DNA from: Verrucomicrobiota bacterium
GTDB lineage: Bacteria; Verrucomicrobiota; Verrucomicrobiia; Opitutales; UBA953
Assembly (NCBI GenBank): GCA_026397955.1
Contig: JAPLTV010000059.1
Location: 62,001-126,000 of the forward strand
Reading direction: 5' to 3'
DNA: 64,000 bases
Under the pieces are notes generated by a model. It was not told the origin of the DNA and did not search any database. It worked only from the letters and a program-made list of their open reading frames with translations. Position 1 is the first letter of the stretch; each line of letters opens with the position of its first letter. Positions 32,887 through 41,501 of this stretch are shown here, piece after piece. The position numbers and the translations under genes are program-made.

Positions 32887-33489
32887 TCAGGCCAGCGTAC
32901 CCTTGGTGCTCGGCACGCGGCCACCCTGGCGCGGATCGACTTCCAGCGCTTCACGCAGAGCACGGGCGAAGGCCTTGAACAGGGCTTCGGCGATGTGGTG
33001 CGGTTCGTCGCCGTATTCCAGCTTCAGGTGCAGGTTGCAACCGAGCGAATTGGCGAGGCCTTGGAAGAACTCGCGGACGAGCGCGATGTTGAAGTCCTTG
33101 ACCATGTAGTTGGTGATCTCGACCTGATAGACCATCATCGGACGATTGCTGAGGTCGACGGCGCAGCGGGCCAAGGTCTCATCCATCGGCAAGATGAAGA
33201 AACCGTAGCGGCGGATGCCGGCCTTGTCGCCAAGCGCTTCCTTAATGGCCTGACCGAGCACGATGCCCACGTCTTCCACCGTGTGGTGGTAGTCGACGTC
33301 GGTATCGCCAGTGGCCTTGACCTTGAGGTCGACCAGGGAGTGGCGGGAGAGCAGCGTCAGCATGTGGTCGAAGAAGGCCACACCGGTGGCGATTTCCGAG
33401 GTACCGGTACCGTCCAAGTTCACCTCGAGGGCGATCTTGGTCTCGGCGGTGTCCCGTCGGAGGCTGGCTTTGCGAACGACTGCGCTCAT
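32887..33489 (-). CDS. hisB: Imidazoleglycerol-phosphate dehydratase
   Basis: Dehydrates IGP to imidazole acetol phosphate. It is 200 aa, the single-domain form without the histidinol-phosphatase domain. Manganese-binding motifs: [14 protein letters not shown] and [19 protein letters not shown] (the family usually has GxNxHH; Glu-Pro precede the HH here). It makes the keto substrate for HisC, whose gene is directly upstream. Confidence 0.96.
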   Translation of the reverse strand: MSAVVRKASLRRDTAETKIALEVNLDGTGTSEIATGVAFFDHMLTLLSRHSLVDLKVKATGDTDVDYHHTVEDVGIVLGQAIKEALGDKAGIRRYGFFILPMDETLARCAVDLSNRPMMVYQVEITNYMVKDFNIALVREFFQGLANSLGCNLHLKLEYGDEPHHIAEALFKAFARALREALEVDPRQGGRVPSTKGTLA

Positions 33490-33526
33490 ACCCCAGAAAT
33501 CCCCGCGGAAGGCGGGATTGTCAACC

Positions 33527-34621
33527 TCACCCTTCCATCCAAGCCGCTACGGCCTGCAAGAACGCATCGGTTTCCTGCTCCGTGCCCACGGAGATACGCA
33601 AAGACTTCTCGGTGAGGCGATGGTTCGGGAAGCGGCGGACGAGAATCTTGCGGGCCCGGAGGAACTCGAAGCAGTGCGCAGAAGTCTCGACGGAAGCAGC
33701 GCGCGTCGAAGACACGGGAGCGGCGAGCACGAAGTTGCCGGCGGCGGGATTCACCTGCCAGCCGAGCTTGCGGAGCGCGGCGGCCAGGCGTTCACGCGTG
33801 GCGCGGACCTGGGTGACGGTGACGTCCAGCCACTCACGGTCATCGAGCGCCGCGGCAGCCGCAACCTGTGCGAGGCGGTCGACGTTATAGCTATCCCGGA
33901 CACGGTGCAGAATCTCAGCCACACCGACAGGACAGAGCGCGTAACCGACACGAAGTCCGGCCAGCGCATGCGCCTTGGACATCGTCCGTGTGACGATGAC
34001 GTTGGGCAGCTCGCGGGCGAGCGCGACACAATCAGCGTCGGCGAACGAGGCGTACGCTTCGTCCACGACGAGCATGCCAGGGAAAGCCTTGGCGACGGCT
34101 CGGACGACGTCCGGCGTGAAGGCGACGCCGAGCGGGGCGTTCGGGTTCGTCAGGAAGAAGACGGCGGCACCGCACTGGGCGATCGCGTCGATATCCACGC
34201 CAAGCAAATCCGTGACCTCGACCTTGACGACTTCAGCAGCCTGGGCCGCGGCGAGCACGGGGTAAAGCGAGTAGCTCGGGTTGAGCATGCCAATCGGGCG
34301 ACTAGGGCCCGCATAGGCGCGGATGATCAGGTTAAGGATGTCGTCCGAACCGTTGCCGGCGACGACGCGCGCGGCATCGAAACCATGGAAGCGTGCGACC
34401 GCTTCGCGCAAGGGGGCGGAGTCGGGCGAAGGGTAAAGACGGAGCGAAGCGCCATCATTGACCAAGGCGGCCCGGATGGCCTCGAGCGAACGCAAGCTGG
34501 GCGGGTAAGGGTTCTCGTTAGTATTGAGCTTCACCCATCCCCCGCCCTGCGGCTGTTCTCCGGGAACATAAGGCGACATGGCTGCGACATGCGGATTCGC
34601 GGCAGGAATCTTGGCGGACAT
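33527..34621 (-). CDS. hisC: Histidinol-phosphate aminotransferase
   Basis: PLP enzyme converting imidazole acetol phosphate to L-histidinol phosphate. It is 364 aa. The PLP lysine is Lys216 in [16 protein letters not shown], and substrate and cofactor residues lie in [16 protein letters not shown] and VDEAYASF. Its start shares one base with the ptsI stop. Related class II aminotransferases can act on aromatic amino acids, but the adjacent hisB and hisH support histidine synthesis. Confidence 0.93.
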   Translation of the reverse strand: MSAKIPAANPHVAAMSPYVPGEQPQGGGWVKLNTNENPYPPSLRSLEAIRAALVNDGASLRLYPSPDSAPLREAVARFHGFDAARVVAGNGSDDILNLIIRAYAGPSRPIGMLNPSYSLYPVLAAAQAAEVVKVEVTDLLGVDIDAIAQCGAAVFFLTNPNAPLGVAFTPDVVRAVAKAFPGMLVVDEAYASFADADCVALARELPNVIVTRTMSKAHALAGLRVGYALCPVGVAEILHRVRDSYNVDRLAQVAAAAALDDREWLDVTVTQVRATRERLAAALRKLGWQVNPAAGNFVLAAPVSSTRAASVETSAHCFEFLRARKILVRRFPNHRLTEKSLRISVGTEQETDAFLQAVAAWMEG

Positions 34622-36369
34622 CAGCGTAACTTGAGTTTGGCGGAGGCGAAATCTTGGAGCAGGCCACGGGTCTTACCCGCATCCGCACTGGCAACGACCT
34701 TCGCCGCGAGCTCGCGCAGCTCAGACGCGGCGGAATGGCGGAGTACGAAGCGGATCTCCGGCAAGGCGGCGGGCGTCATGCTGAGCTCATGCACGCCGAG
34801 ACCGATCAGCAAAGGCGCCCACAGCGGATCGCCGCCGAGCTCCCCGCAGACAGCGACCGGGATGCCGCGCTTCTGGGCGGCGGCAAAGATGACCATGAGC
34901 GTCCGCACCACAGCGGGGTGGCACGGATCGTAAAGCGAGGCGACGCGCTGGTTGCCACGATCGACGGCCAGCAGGTACTGCACCAGGTCGTTGGTGCCGA
35001 CGCTAAAGAAATCGGACTCGGCGGCGAGCTCGGCGGCGACGGCGGCGGCGGACGGAATCTCGATCATCGCGCCGAGTCCGATCGGGGCGGCCGGGCGGAC
35101 ACCTTCGCGAGCGAGTTCGGCTTCGACATCACGGAAGACCTTCTTCGCGCGGCGGAGTTCCTCGACTCCCGAAATCATCGGAAACATGACCTGCACCGGT
35201 CCGTGGGTGGCGGCGCGGATGAGGGCGCGGAGCTGCGGACGGAAGACATCGGGACGCTCGAGGCAGAGACGCACGGCGCGGTAGCCCATGAAAGGATTCG
35301 CTTCGTCGGCGAGGTCGCCGAGGCGCTTGTCGCCACCGAGGTCGAGCGTCCGGAAAGTCACCGGGCGGCCCTTGGCGGCCTTCACGACTTCAGCATATTC
35401 CTCATACTGGACCTGTTCGTCCGGCCAGCCGTCGAGGCGCAGGTAAAGGTTCTCGGTGCGATAAAGGCCAACACCGCGGGCGCAGTAGGCCAAGGCATCT
35501 TCCATTTCGGCGGGGTCGCCGATGTTGGCCTGCAGGCAGAAGGCGGTGCCATCCGTCGTGAGTTCGGGCAAGGCGACCTCGGAAAGCACGCGGTCGCGGC
35601 GGGTCCGGATAGCCTGTTCCTTATCGCGATACCCTTCGATGGTCTCAGGCGTCGGATTGATGATGACGAGACCCGATTCGCCGTCGACGAGGATGACATC
35701 ACCTTCCTGCACAGACTCCATCAGACCCTTCACGCCGACGACCGCGGGGACGTCCAGCGAACGGGCCATGATCGCGGAGTGACTGGTACGACCGCCCTCT
35801 TCGGTCACGAACGCGAGCACGCCTTCGTCATGCAGACCGGCGGTATCCGAAGGAGTCAAGTCGCGCGCGGCGACGACGTGAGCCTGCGCGGCCTGGCCGA
35901 CACGTTCGGGCTGGGTACCGAGCAGCTGGTCGAGCACACGTCCGGTCACATCGCGAATGTCCGACGCCCGCTCGCGCAGGAAGTCGTCATCCATCTTCTC
36001 GAAGATCTCGATGTAGCGCTGCGCGACCTCCTGGAAACAGAACTCGACATTAAAACCGCTGCGGCGGACCTCCTTGCTGACATCATCAATCAAGGCGACG
36101 TCTTCAAGGACGAGTAGGTGCGCATCGAAAATTGAGGCTTCCGATTCGTTGAGCTTACGGGCGACGTCGTCCCGGAGCTGCGAGATCTCCACACGGGTGG
36201 CGGCCAAGGCGGCCTCGAGACGGCGAAGCTCGGCCTCAGGATCGGCGACCTTCTCGCACGACACGATGGTCATACCCCGCATCAGCGGGTAGGCGGGACC
36301 ACGGGCCACTCCAGGAGCGGCGGCGATACCCTTGAGGCGTACCTCGGGCCTATGGTTTCCGGCCTTCAT
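34621..36369 (-). CDS. ptsI: PEP-protein phosphotransferase (PTS enzyme I)
   Basis: Takes phosphate from PEP onto a histidine and passes it to HPr. It is 582 aa, the normal length, with no GAF domain, so it is not PtsP. The phospho-His is His197 (GGRTSHSAIMARS). The PEP-binding barrel has FRTLDLGGDKR, GTNDLVQYLLAVDR and the catalytic Cys in VAVCGELGGDP. No HPr, EIIA or sugar permease is nearby. First gene of the run ptsI-hisC-hisB-hisH-gltA; the functional link to histidine genes is unclear. Confidence 0.93.
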   Translation of the reverse strand: MKAGNHRPEVRLKGIAAAPGVARGPAYPLMRGMTIVSCEKVADPEAELRRLEAALAATRVEISQLRDDVARKLNESEASIFDAHLLVLEDVALIDDVSKEVRRSGFNVEFCFQEVAQRYIEIFEKMDDDFLRERASDIRDVTGRVLDQLLGTQPERVGQAAQAHVVAARDLTPSDTAGLHDEGVLAFVTEEGGRTSHSAIMARSLDVPAVVGVKGLMESVQEGDVILVDGESGLVIINPTPETIEGYRDKEQAIRTRRDRVLSEVALPELTTDGTAFCLQANIGDPAEMEDALAYCARGVGLYRTENLYLRLDGWPDEQVQYEEYAEVVKAAKGRPVTFRTLDLGGDKRLGDLADEANPFMGYRAVRLCLERPDVFRPQLRALIRAATHGPVQVMFPMISGVEELRRAKKVFRDVEAELAREGVRPAAPIGLGAMIEIPSAAAVAAELAAESDFFSVGTNDLVQYLLAVDRGNQRVASLYDPCHPAVVRTLMVIFAAAQKRGIPVAVCGELGGDPLWAPLLIGLGVHELSMTPAALPEIRFVLRHSAASELRELAAKVVASADAGKTRGLLQDFASAKLKLR

Positions 36370-36420
36370 TCGTGCGTCAATTGACCGTCACGGAACGAAG
36401 GAAGCAAGGCAGGATTAGGT

Positions 36421-36927
36421 TCAGACCTCGACGGCCGTCGGCTCGTCGGTCGGCATGGCCATATCCGGCATCACGAAGTTGGGCATCGTGAGATCCGGAA
36501 TCTCGACGGACTGCGACAGGTCGAAGTCTTGGACCGCGTCGGTCAGCAGGCGCAGAGGCAACTCGGTTCCGCCTAGGACCTTCTCCTCGGCGGCTGGGGA
36601 ATCGACATAGGAAAGCAGACCGGAGTATTCGGCCGGAATGGTCACCTGCAACTCGACGAGCACCAGCGCGAGCAGGCAGAGGTGCGCGAAAGAACGGCCC
36701 ATCCGCTGACCGAAGGCATGCAGCCAGACCATCACGCCGGAAAGGGAACGCTCTTCGCGACGGCTAAGAAAGCTGAGCTGGGCCTTGTGGAGGCGAACCC
36801 GCGACTGAAAGCGGGCGCGAAGCTCAGGGGACTGACCGAGGGCGGCACGCAGACGGGCGACCTGCCCTTCGGAGGCATTACCCTCGAGGAACGCGGCCAC
36901 CAGGGATTCGAATTCGGAAGTGCTCAT
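36421..36927 (-). CDS. Putative anti-sigma factor, single-pass membrane protein
   Basis: A 168-aa protein that overlaps the ECF sigma gene by four bases (ATGA), the usual position of an anti-sigma factor. The N-terminus (MSTSEFESLVAAFLEGNASEGQVARL) resembles the helical sigma-binding region of FecR/RseA-like proteins. A hydrophobic segment is at about 82-102. The C-terminal tail repeats MPNFVMPDMAMPTDEP. No HxxxCxxC zinc motif is present. The call rests on context and topology, not on a recognised domain. Confidence 0.6.
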   Translation of the reverse strand: MSTSEFESLVAAFLEGNASEGQVARLRAALGQSPELRARFQSRVRLHKAQLSFLSRREERSLSGVMVWLHAFGQRMGRSFAHLCLLALVLVELQVTIPAEYSGLLSYVDSPAAEEKVLGGTELPLRLLTDAVQDFDLSQSVEIPDLTMPNFVMPDMAMPTDEPTAVEV

Positions 36928-37514
36928 CCGCGGAACTCATCTCCCATGAGTTCGCGCAAGGCTTCGCGGGCGCGGTTGATGCGACTTTTCACGGTACCGA
37001 TGGAGAGGCCGAGGTCTTCGGCGATCTCTTCATAGGACATATTGCGGACGTTGCGCATCGTCAGGATACGAGCGTGTTCCGGCTTCAATTGTTCCATGCA
37101 TTCGGCAACTTTGTTGACGAATTCGTTATGCTGGGCCTCGTGGCCGGGCCCCTGGGCGCCGTCCGAAAGGATGTCATGCAAGGTGGCGCCAGGATCGTCA
37201 CCGAGGTCGGCGTCAAGCGACATGGACTGATCGCGCTTCCGACGGCGCCAGTACCAGTAACGGTTACGGGCCAGATTCGTGCCGATCTGATGGATCCAGG
37301 TCGAGAAAGTCGCCGTGCCGCGAAACGAAGCCAGCACGCGATGAGCCCGGATGAAAGTGTCCTGGGTAATCTCTTCCGCGTCCTGACGATTGCGCAGCAA
37401 GGAGAAGACCTTAGCGAAGATACGGCCCTGATATTTCAGGACCAATTCGTTATAAGCCGAGAGATCCCCTTCACGGGCGCGGTCCAATGCGGACTGGTCG
37501 GCTTCGGTCTCCAT
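36924..37514 (-). CDS. ECF-type RNA polymerase sigma factor
   Basis: Sigma-70 family factor of 196 aa from the chosen start. Region 2 reads KYQGRIFAKVFSLLRNRQDAEEITQDTFIRAHRVLASFRGTATFSTWIHQIGTN, shown here only to mark the DAEEITQDTF and FSTWI motifs of ECF factors. Region 4 is MSYEEIAEDLGLSIGTVKSRINRAREAL, a helix-turn-helix that binds the -35 element. The ATG at 37514 (METEADQSAL) was chosen; an upstream Met would add 21 Pro/Leu-rich residues. Coupled to the anti-sigma-like gene and divergent from the GTPase cassette, so it may control that cassette or itself. Confidence 0.88.
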   Translation of the reverse strand: METEADQSALDRAREGDLSAYNELVLKYQGRIFAKVFSLLRNRQDAEEITQDTFIRAHRVLASFRGTATFSTWIHQIGTNLARNRYWYWRRRKRDQSMSLDADLGDDPGATLHDILSDGAQGPGHEAQHNEFVNKVAECMEQLKPEHARILTMRNVRNMSYEEIAEDLGLSIGTVKSRINRAREALRELMGDEFRG

Positions 37515-37632
37515 TAAGGGAAGATTAAGAGGGGGTGAAGAAAACAGGTCGGAATCGACCCATAATCGTGGTGACATATCTTTACATTCCCCCCTCCCTA
37601 ATCAACCTATTTCAGACCCCACCTCGGAGCCG

Positions 37633-39366
37633 ATGTTCACTTCCAGCAAGAAACCCCCTACCCTCTCCTGGGTCGACTGCCTCAGCGGAGCCCGGGGACT
37701 CATTGACAGCCTTCCGTCCTCCCTGCCCGGCGATAGTGCCAACCCGTCCCTTTCCTTGGTCAAAAGCGGCGAAGCTGTCGCCTTGGAACCCTCCGGCCAC
37801 GGCGCCGCCCTCGTCAACGGCGCCCCGCTCCGTCAGCGCCTCGAAATCTCCGAAGCCACGACAATCCAGCTACCGTCCGCCCTCCTGGTCGCCGCCCCAC
37901 CCGACCAGCAGAATTTTGCCTTCATCCGTACGGACCTCTGGGTCCTCTTCGACGCCCAGACCGGCGATCAGCTCGGCGAATTCCCCCCCCAACGCCTCCT
38001 CGACGTCGCCCAGGAACTCGGCCGCGCCACCGATACCCTCGCCTGCACGCCGCAGGGACTTGAGGTCGGCTTTAGCCTTTCGCAGATCGCGCCGCTGCTT
38101 TCCCCTCAGGAAGAAGCGCCCATCCGGCCGAGTGGCAAAGCGCTACTCGCCGCCGAACAGAATCGCGGTGCGCACCTCTGCCCGGTCTGCTGGACGCGCT
38201 TCGACGCAGGCGACGCGTTGAGCATCGCGGTCCACGAAGACCTGCGCGGCGACCCAATCCTTGGCTCCGACGTGCGCCTGCGCTTCCAACCGACGCGCTT
38301 CAACGACCAAGGCCTCGCTCTCGACCCGATGGGCCTCGCGTGCACCGACATCGCCTGCCCGCATTGCCGACGCCAGCTGCCGCCCGGCTATCTCGACCGC
38401 CCGCACCGCATCATCTCGCTCATCGGCGCGCCCAGCGCCGGCAAGTCCTACTACCTCGCCGTACTTACGCGCACACTGCAGGACCGCCTGCCGGAGGACT
38501 TCAACCTGGCCTTCAAGGATGGCGACCCCAGCGGCAACATGCTGCTGAACCAGATGCGCAACACGCTCTTCTCCGCGGCCACGCCAGAAGACGCGCTTCT
38601 CGGCAAGACGGCCCTCGAAGGCGCCACTTACGAGAAACTGCCCCGCCTCGGACGCATGGTCTCCCTGCCCCGTCCGTTCATCTACTCCATCAGCCGCCCG
38701 GGCCAGCAGCGCAATGAGACCTCGGTCATTCTCTACGATAACGCCGGCGAACACTTCGAGCCTGGCATCGATATCCATGACTCGCCCGGCGCGATGCACG
38801 TCGCGACGTCGAGCGGACTCATCTTCCTCTTCGACCCGACCGCCAACGCGCGCTTCAAAGCCAAACTCGTCGGCGTCGAGGACCCGCAGTTCACGCTCAA
38901 AGGACGCATCGACCAGCAGGACAGTATCCTGGCCGAAATGGAGACCCGCATGAAGCGCGTCCTCGGACTGGCCCAGGACGAACGCATCAAGACCCCGCTC
39001 GCCTTCGTCGTCGGCAAGTCCGACACCTGGGAGAAGCTCTTGAGCTCCCCGCTCGAACCGATCGTTAAATCCGGTGCACTCGACCTTGCCGCCGTCGCCC
39101 GCAACTCCGCCCGCGTCCGCGAAGTCCTCGTGACGCTCTGCCCCGGACTCGTCGCCTCGGCGGAATCGCTCGCGGAACAGATCAGCTACTTTGCGGCTAC
39201 GTCCTTCGGACACACCCCAGTGATGATCCAAGCCGGACTGAACAAGGGCCGCATCGCCCCTGACCCGCAGCGCCTCGCGCCAGCGCACGTCGAAGAACCT
39301 CTCTATTGGCTGATGCACCTCGCTTCCCCGGCGATGTTCCCCTCGTCCGAAAACTCCGCCCGCTGA
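37633..39366 (+). CDS. Zinc-ribbon P-loop GTPase (double-GTPase/DO-GTPase2-like)
   Basis: A 577-aa protein. The N-terminal ~170 residues are beta-rich and FHA-like in feel (GAALVNGAPL). A split zinc ribbon follows: C183-P-V-C186 and C242-P-H-C245. Then comes a P-loop NTPase domain: Walker A GAPSAGKS (265-272), the G3-like DNAG (369-372), and a G4-like GKSD (461-464). This order, zinc ribbon directly before IxLIGAPSAGKS-YYLAVL, matches the GTPases that pair with GAP1 proteins in bacterial conflict-type operons, as I recall the family. The next gene starts within its stop codon (TGATG) and is such a GAP1 protein. Nucleotide specificity is inferred from the GKSD motif. Confidence 0.75.
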   Translation: MFTSSKKPPTLSWVDCLSGARGLIDSLPSSLPGDSANPSLSLVKSGEAVALEPSGHGAALVNGAPLRQRLEISEATTIQLPSALLVAAPPDQQNFAFIRTDLWVLFDAQTGDQLGEFPPQRLLDVAQELGRATDTLACTPQGLEVGFSLSQIAPLLSPQEEAPIRPSGKALLAAEQNRGAHLCPVCWTRFDAGDALSIAVHEDLRGDPILGSDVRLRFQPTRFNDQGLALDPMGLACTDIACPHCRRQLPPGYLDRPHRIISLIGAPSAGKSYYLAVLTRTLQDRLPEDFNLAFKDGDPSGNMLLNQMRNTLFSAATPEDALLGKTALEGATYEKLPRLGRMVSLPRPFIYSISRPGQQRNETSVILYDNAGEHFEPGIDIHDSPGAMHVATSSGLIFLFDPTANARFKAKLVGVEDPQFTLKGRIDQQDSILAEMETRMKRVLGLAQDERIKTPLAFVVGKSDTWEKLLSSPLEPIVKSGALDLAAVARNSARVREVLVTLCPGLVASAESLAEQISYFAATSFGHTPVMIQAGLNKGRIAPDPQRLAPAHVEEPLYWLMHLASPAMFPSSENSAR

Positions 39367-41498
39367 TGCCCCTCCAACTTATCTTCACTTCGGCGCCGCA
39401 GGGACTCACTCCCGGCCGCAGCGGTTATTGCACCGTCGCCCGCCACCGCGCCATCCCTGAACGCCTGGCCCAGCTGCTTGAATCCGTCGGCACGCCGCAT
39501 GAACGGCCCGAAGGCGAGACGTTCACTCTCCGCATGCTCGAAGCCGGAGGTAAGAACTGGTGCGTACTCTCTCGCTTCGTCGCCCGTGGTCTCGACTACA
39601 CCCAACGCGACAACCGCCTGGCCCATCACCTGATCTTCTCCTTGGAAGAAGCCGCCCTCCTGCCTCCGCCCGCCGCCATCGCCGGACGCTGGAAAGGCTG
39701 GCGCGATGAATGGTCCGGCGCCCCCACCTGGCTCGAAGGCGAAGATCGACCGCTCCAATTGGAAACACAGACGCCGCTGACGCCCGCCGTGACGTGGCGT
39801 GAAGAAACCGGCACTGGCGCCAAGGCCGCTTGGCTCATCAACGCCTCCGGCCCCGCCGCCGTCGGCCTGCTCAATCCGCCCGAAACCCTGCGTCTCCTCC
39901 GCCTCCTGGCCGAGGCCTCCGCGCTGCTCGGCAAATCCGCTTGGGCCGCCACCTTCACCACCGACGCCACTACCACGGGCAGCGACGGCTTCCTCTGGGC
40001 CGTCAACTCGACCTCCGCCGCGGTGACGATCGACTTCACCACCGCGAAATCCCTGCCAGCTCCCTCGGGCGATATCGCCCGTCAGGCCGCCGCCGGACTG
40101 ACTTCGCCCAAAGCCCCCGCCGGACAACCGCAACGTCGCGCCGCCTCCGCCTCCGCCTCCCCCGCCAACGGCAATAACTCGGTCGCTTGGATCATCGGCG
40201 GAATCATCATCCTCGCGGCTGGCGCCACAGCGCTCGTCATGCTGAACCGACGACCCGAACCCACGCCTCCCCCGGTCGTCGTCGAAGTGAGGTCCCAACC
40301 CACGCCGGAAAACGCGAAGTCCGATGAGATCCTGAAAGCCAACCGAGCCCTCACCGAGATTCAGGGCCTGATGGAGTCCGACGACTTCATGGCCGCCGCC
40401 AAGTTGTGGGCCGAGACGAGCATGCTTTCGCCGACCTTCGTCCGTAACTACCGCGAACAAATCCTGCCTCGTATCCTCAGCAACTTCTCGGCCAGCGTGA
40501 CCAAACAGCTGCTGACCCGACTGGACCGACCCGGCGTCCTCAACGACCCCAAGTCCCTGCAGGAATCGATTGCCGAAGCCAAGGAAGCCCTTCGCCTCGG
40601 CGCTGAGATCAAGGTGCCACAGGATGAGTCATGGAAGCGTCTGCAAGCCTGCCTCGATCGTGCGCAGTCGCTGACTAACATCGAAGTGCGGCCGACGATG
40701 GTCATCCCGGGCGAATGGCGGACCGGCGAATCCGGCCCGAACTCCCCTTCCCAAGCCGACTTCCCGCTCTCTCGTTCCGCCACCGACGCCGTGGCGAAGT
40801 TCGTCGAGGCCTCCGGCGCCAGCCAGCGTGAGTCCGTGCAGATTCGCATCCGCCTGCTCGCCTTCACCTCCCCTCACCTCCGTGACGACCGTACGAAATA
40901 CCTGAGCGGCGAGATCCGCCGTACGCCACAGTCGACGTGGATCGAATCCTCGCCCGAGCCCGGCAAGCTGCCGGCGATCGGCATCAATCTCAGCAACCGA
41001 CGCAACGAGGTCTCCCTGAACTTCCCCACCGGCGAAGGCGCGCGCGCCGGCGCTAATCGCCTCATCGAGGTGATTCTCCCGAAAGGCGATCGTCAGTGCT
41101 TTGCGCTCGTCGGCGATCTCAAGGCGCTGCAGCCACTGAACCTCGGCCCGGATGCCCTGGTGCTCGACGCTGATACGGCTGTCATCCGCCCCGCTCCCTG
41201 GGCCGAAAGCGCGGTCAACGCCTTCATTTGGACCAACGGCTCGATCGGACTTTATCCGGAAGGACACGAGTTCCCTGACCGCGACCTCCCCTCGATTCGC
41301 GCCACCCGCTCGGTCCTCGACACCGACATCATCCGGCTCGAAACGAAACAAGGACCTGGCACGCCGCCCTACGAGATCGTCGCCCAGCGTCGGAAACTCT
41401 TCAAGGAAGGTAAGTTCATGCAAGCCGGCGCTCCGTGGTCGATCCAAGCCATCGACGCCAACGGCGCCGCCGGACCTCGCCTCATCGAATTCCGCTGA
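39366..41498 (+). CDS. GTPase-associated protein 1 (GAP1, N2-type) membrane protein
   Basis: A 710-aa protein. The N-terminal domain has LIFTSAPQGLTPGRSGYCTVARH at its start, written here across residues 4-26, and is followed by GKNWCVLSRF and DNRLAHHLIF. These are the hallmarks I recall for the GAP1-N2 domain. A single membrane segment lies at about 272-293 (VAWIIGGIIILAAGATALVML) after a Ser/Ala/Pro linker, so the GAP1 domain is probably cytoplasmic and the rest outside the membrane. The outer part (295-710) is helical, then beta-rich, and unrecognised. ATG at 39366 overlaps the GTPase stop. Partner of that GTPase by context. Confidence 0.75.
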   Translation: MPLQLIFTSAPQGLTPGRSGYCTVARHRAIPERLAQLLESVGTPHERPEGETFTLRMLEAGGKNWCVLSRFVARGLDYTQRDNRLAHHLIFSLEEAALLPPPAAIAGRWKGWRDEWSGAPTWLEGEDRPLQLETQTPLTPAVTWREETGTGAKAAWLINASGPAAVGLLNPPETLRLLRLLAEASALLGKSAWAATFTTDATTTGSDGFLWAVNSTSAAVTIDFTTAKSLPAPSGDIARQAAAGLTSPKAPAGQPQRRAASASASPANGNNSVAWIIGGIIILAAGATALVMLNRRPEPTPPPVVVEVRSQPTPENAKSDEILKANRALTEIQGLMESDDFMAAAKLWAETSMLSPTFVRNYREQILPRILSNFSASVTKQLLTRLDRPGVLNDPKSLQESIAEAKEALRLGAEIKVPQDESWKRLQACLDRAQSLTNIEVRPTMVIPGEWRTGESGPNSPSQADFPLSRSATDAVAKFVEASGASQRESVQIRIRLLAFTSPHLRDDRTKYLSGEIRRTPQSTWIESSPEPGKLPAIGINLSNRRNEVSLNFPTGEGARAGANRLIEVILPKGDRQCFALVGDLKALQPLNLGPDALVLDADTAVIRPAPWAESAVNAFIWTNGSIGLYPEGHEFPDRDLPSIRATRSVLDTDIIRLETKQGPGTPPYEIVAQRRKLFKEGKFMQAGAPWSIQAIDANGAAGPRLIEFR

Positions 41499-41501
41499 TC
41501 C

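Noticed and set aside
34654-36117. 487-codon open frame opposite ptsI
   Set aside because: Antisense shadow; His/Glu/Asp/Gly-rich and without a recognisable domain.
38143-39318. Open frame opposite the cassette GTPase
   Set aside because: Antisense to a protein with a complete set of P-loop motifs; no independent support.
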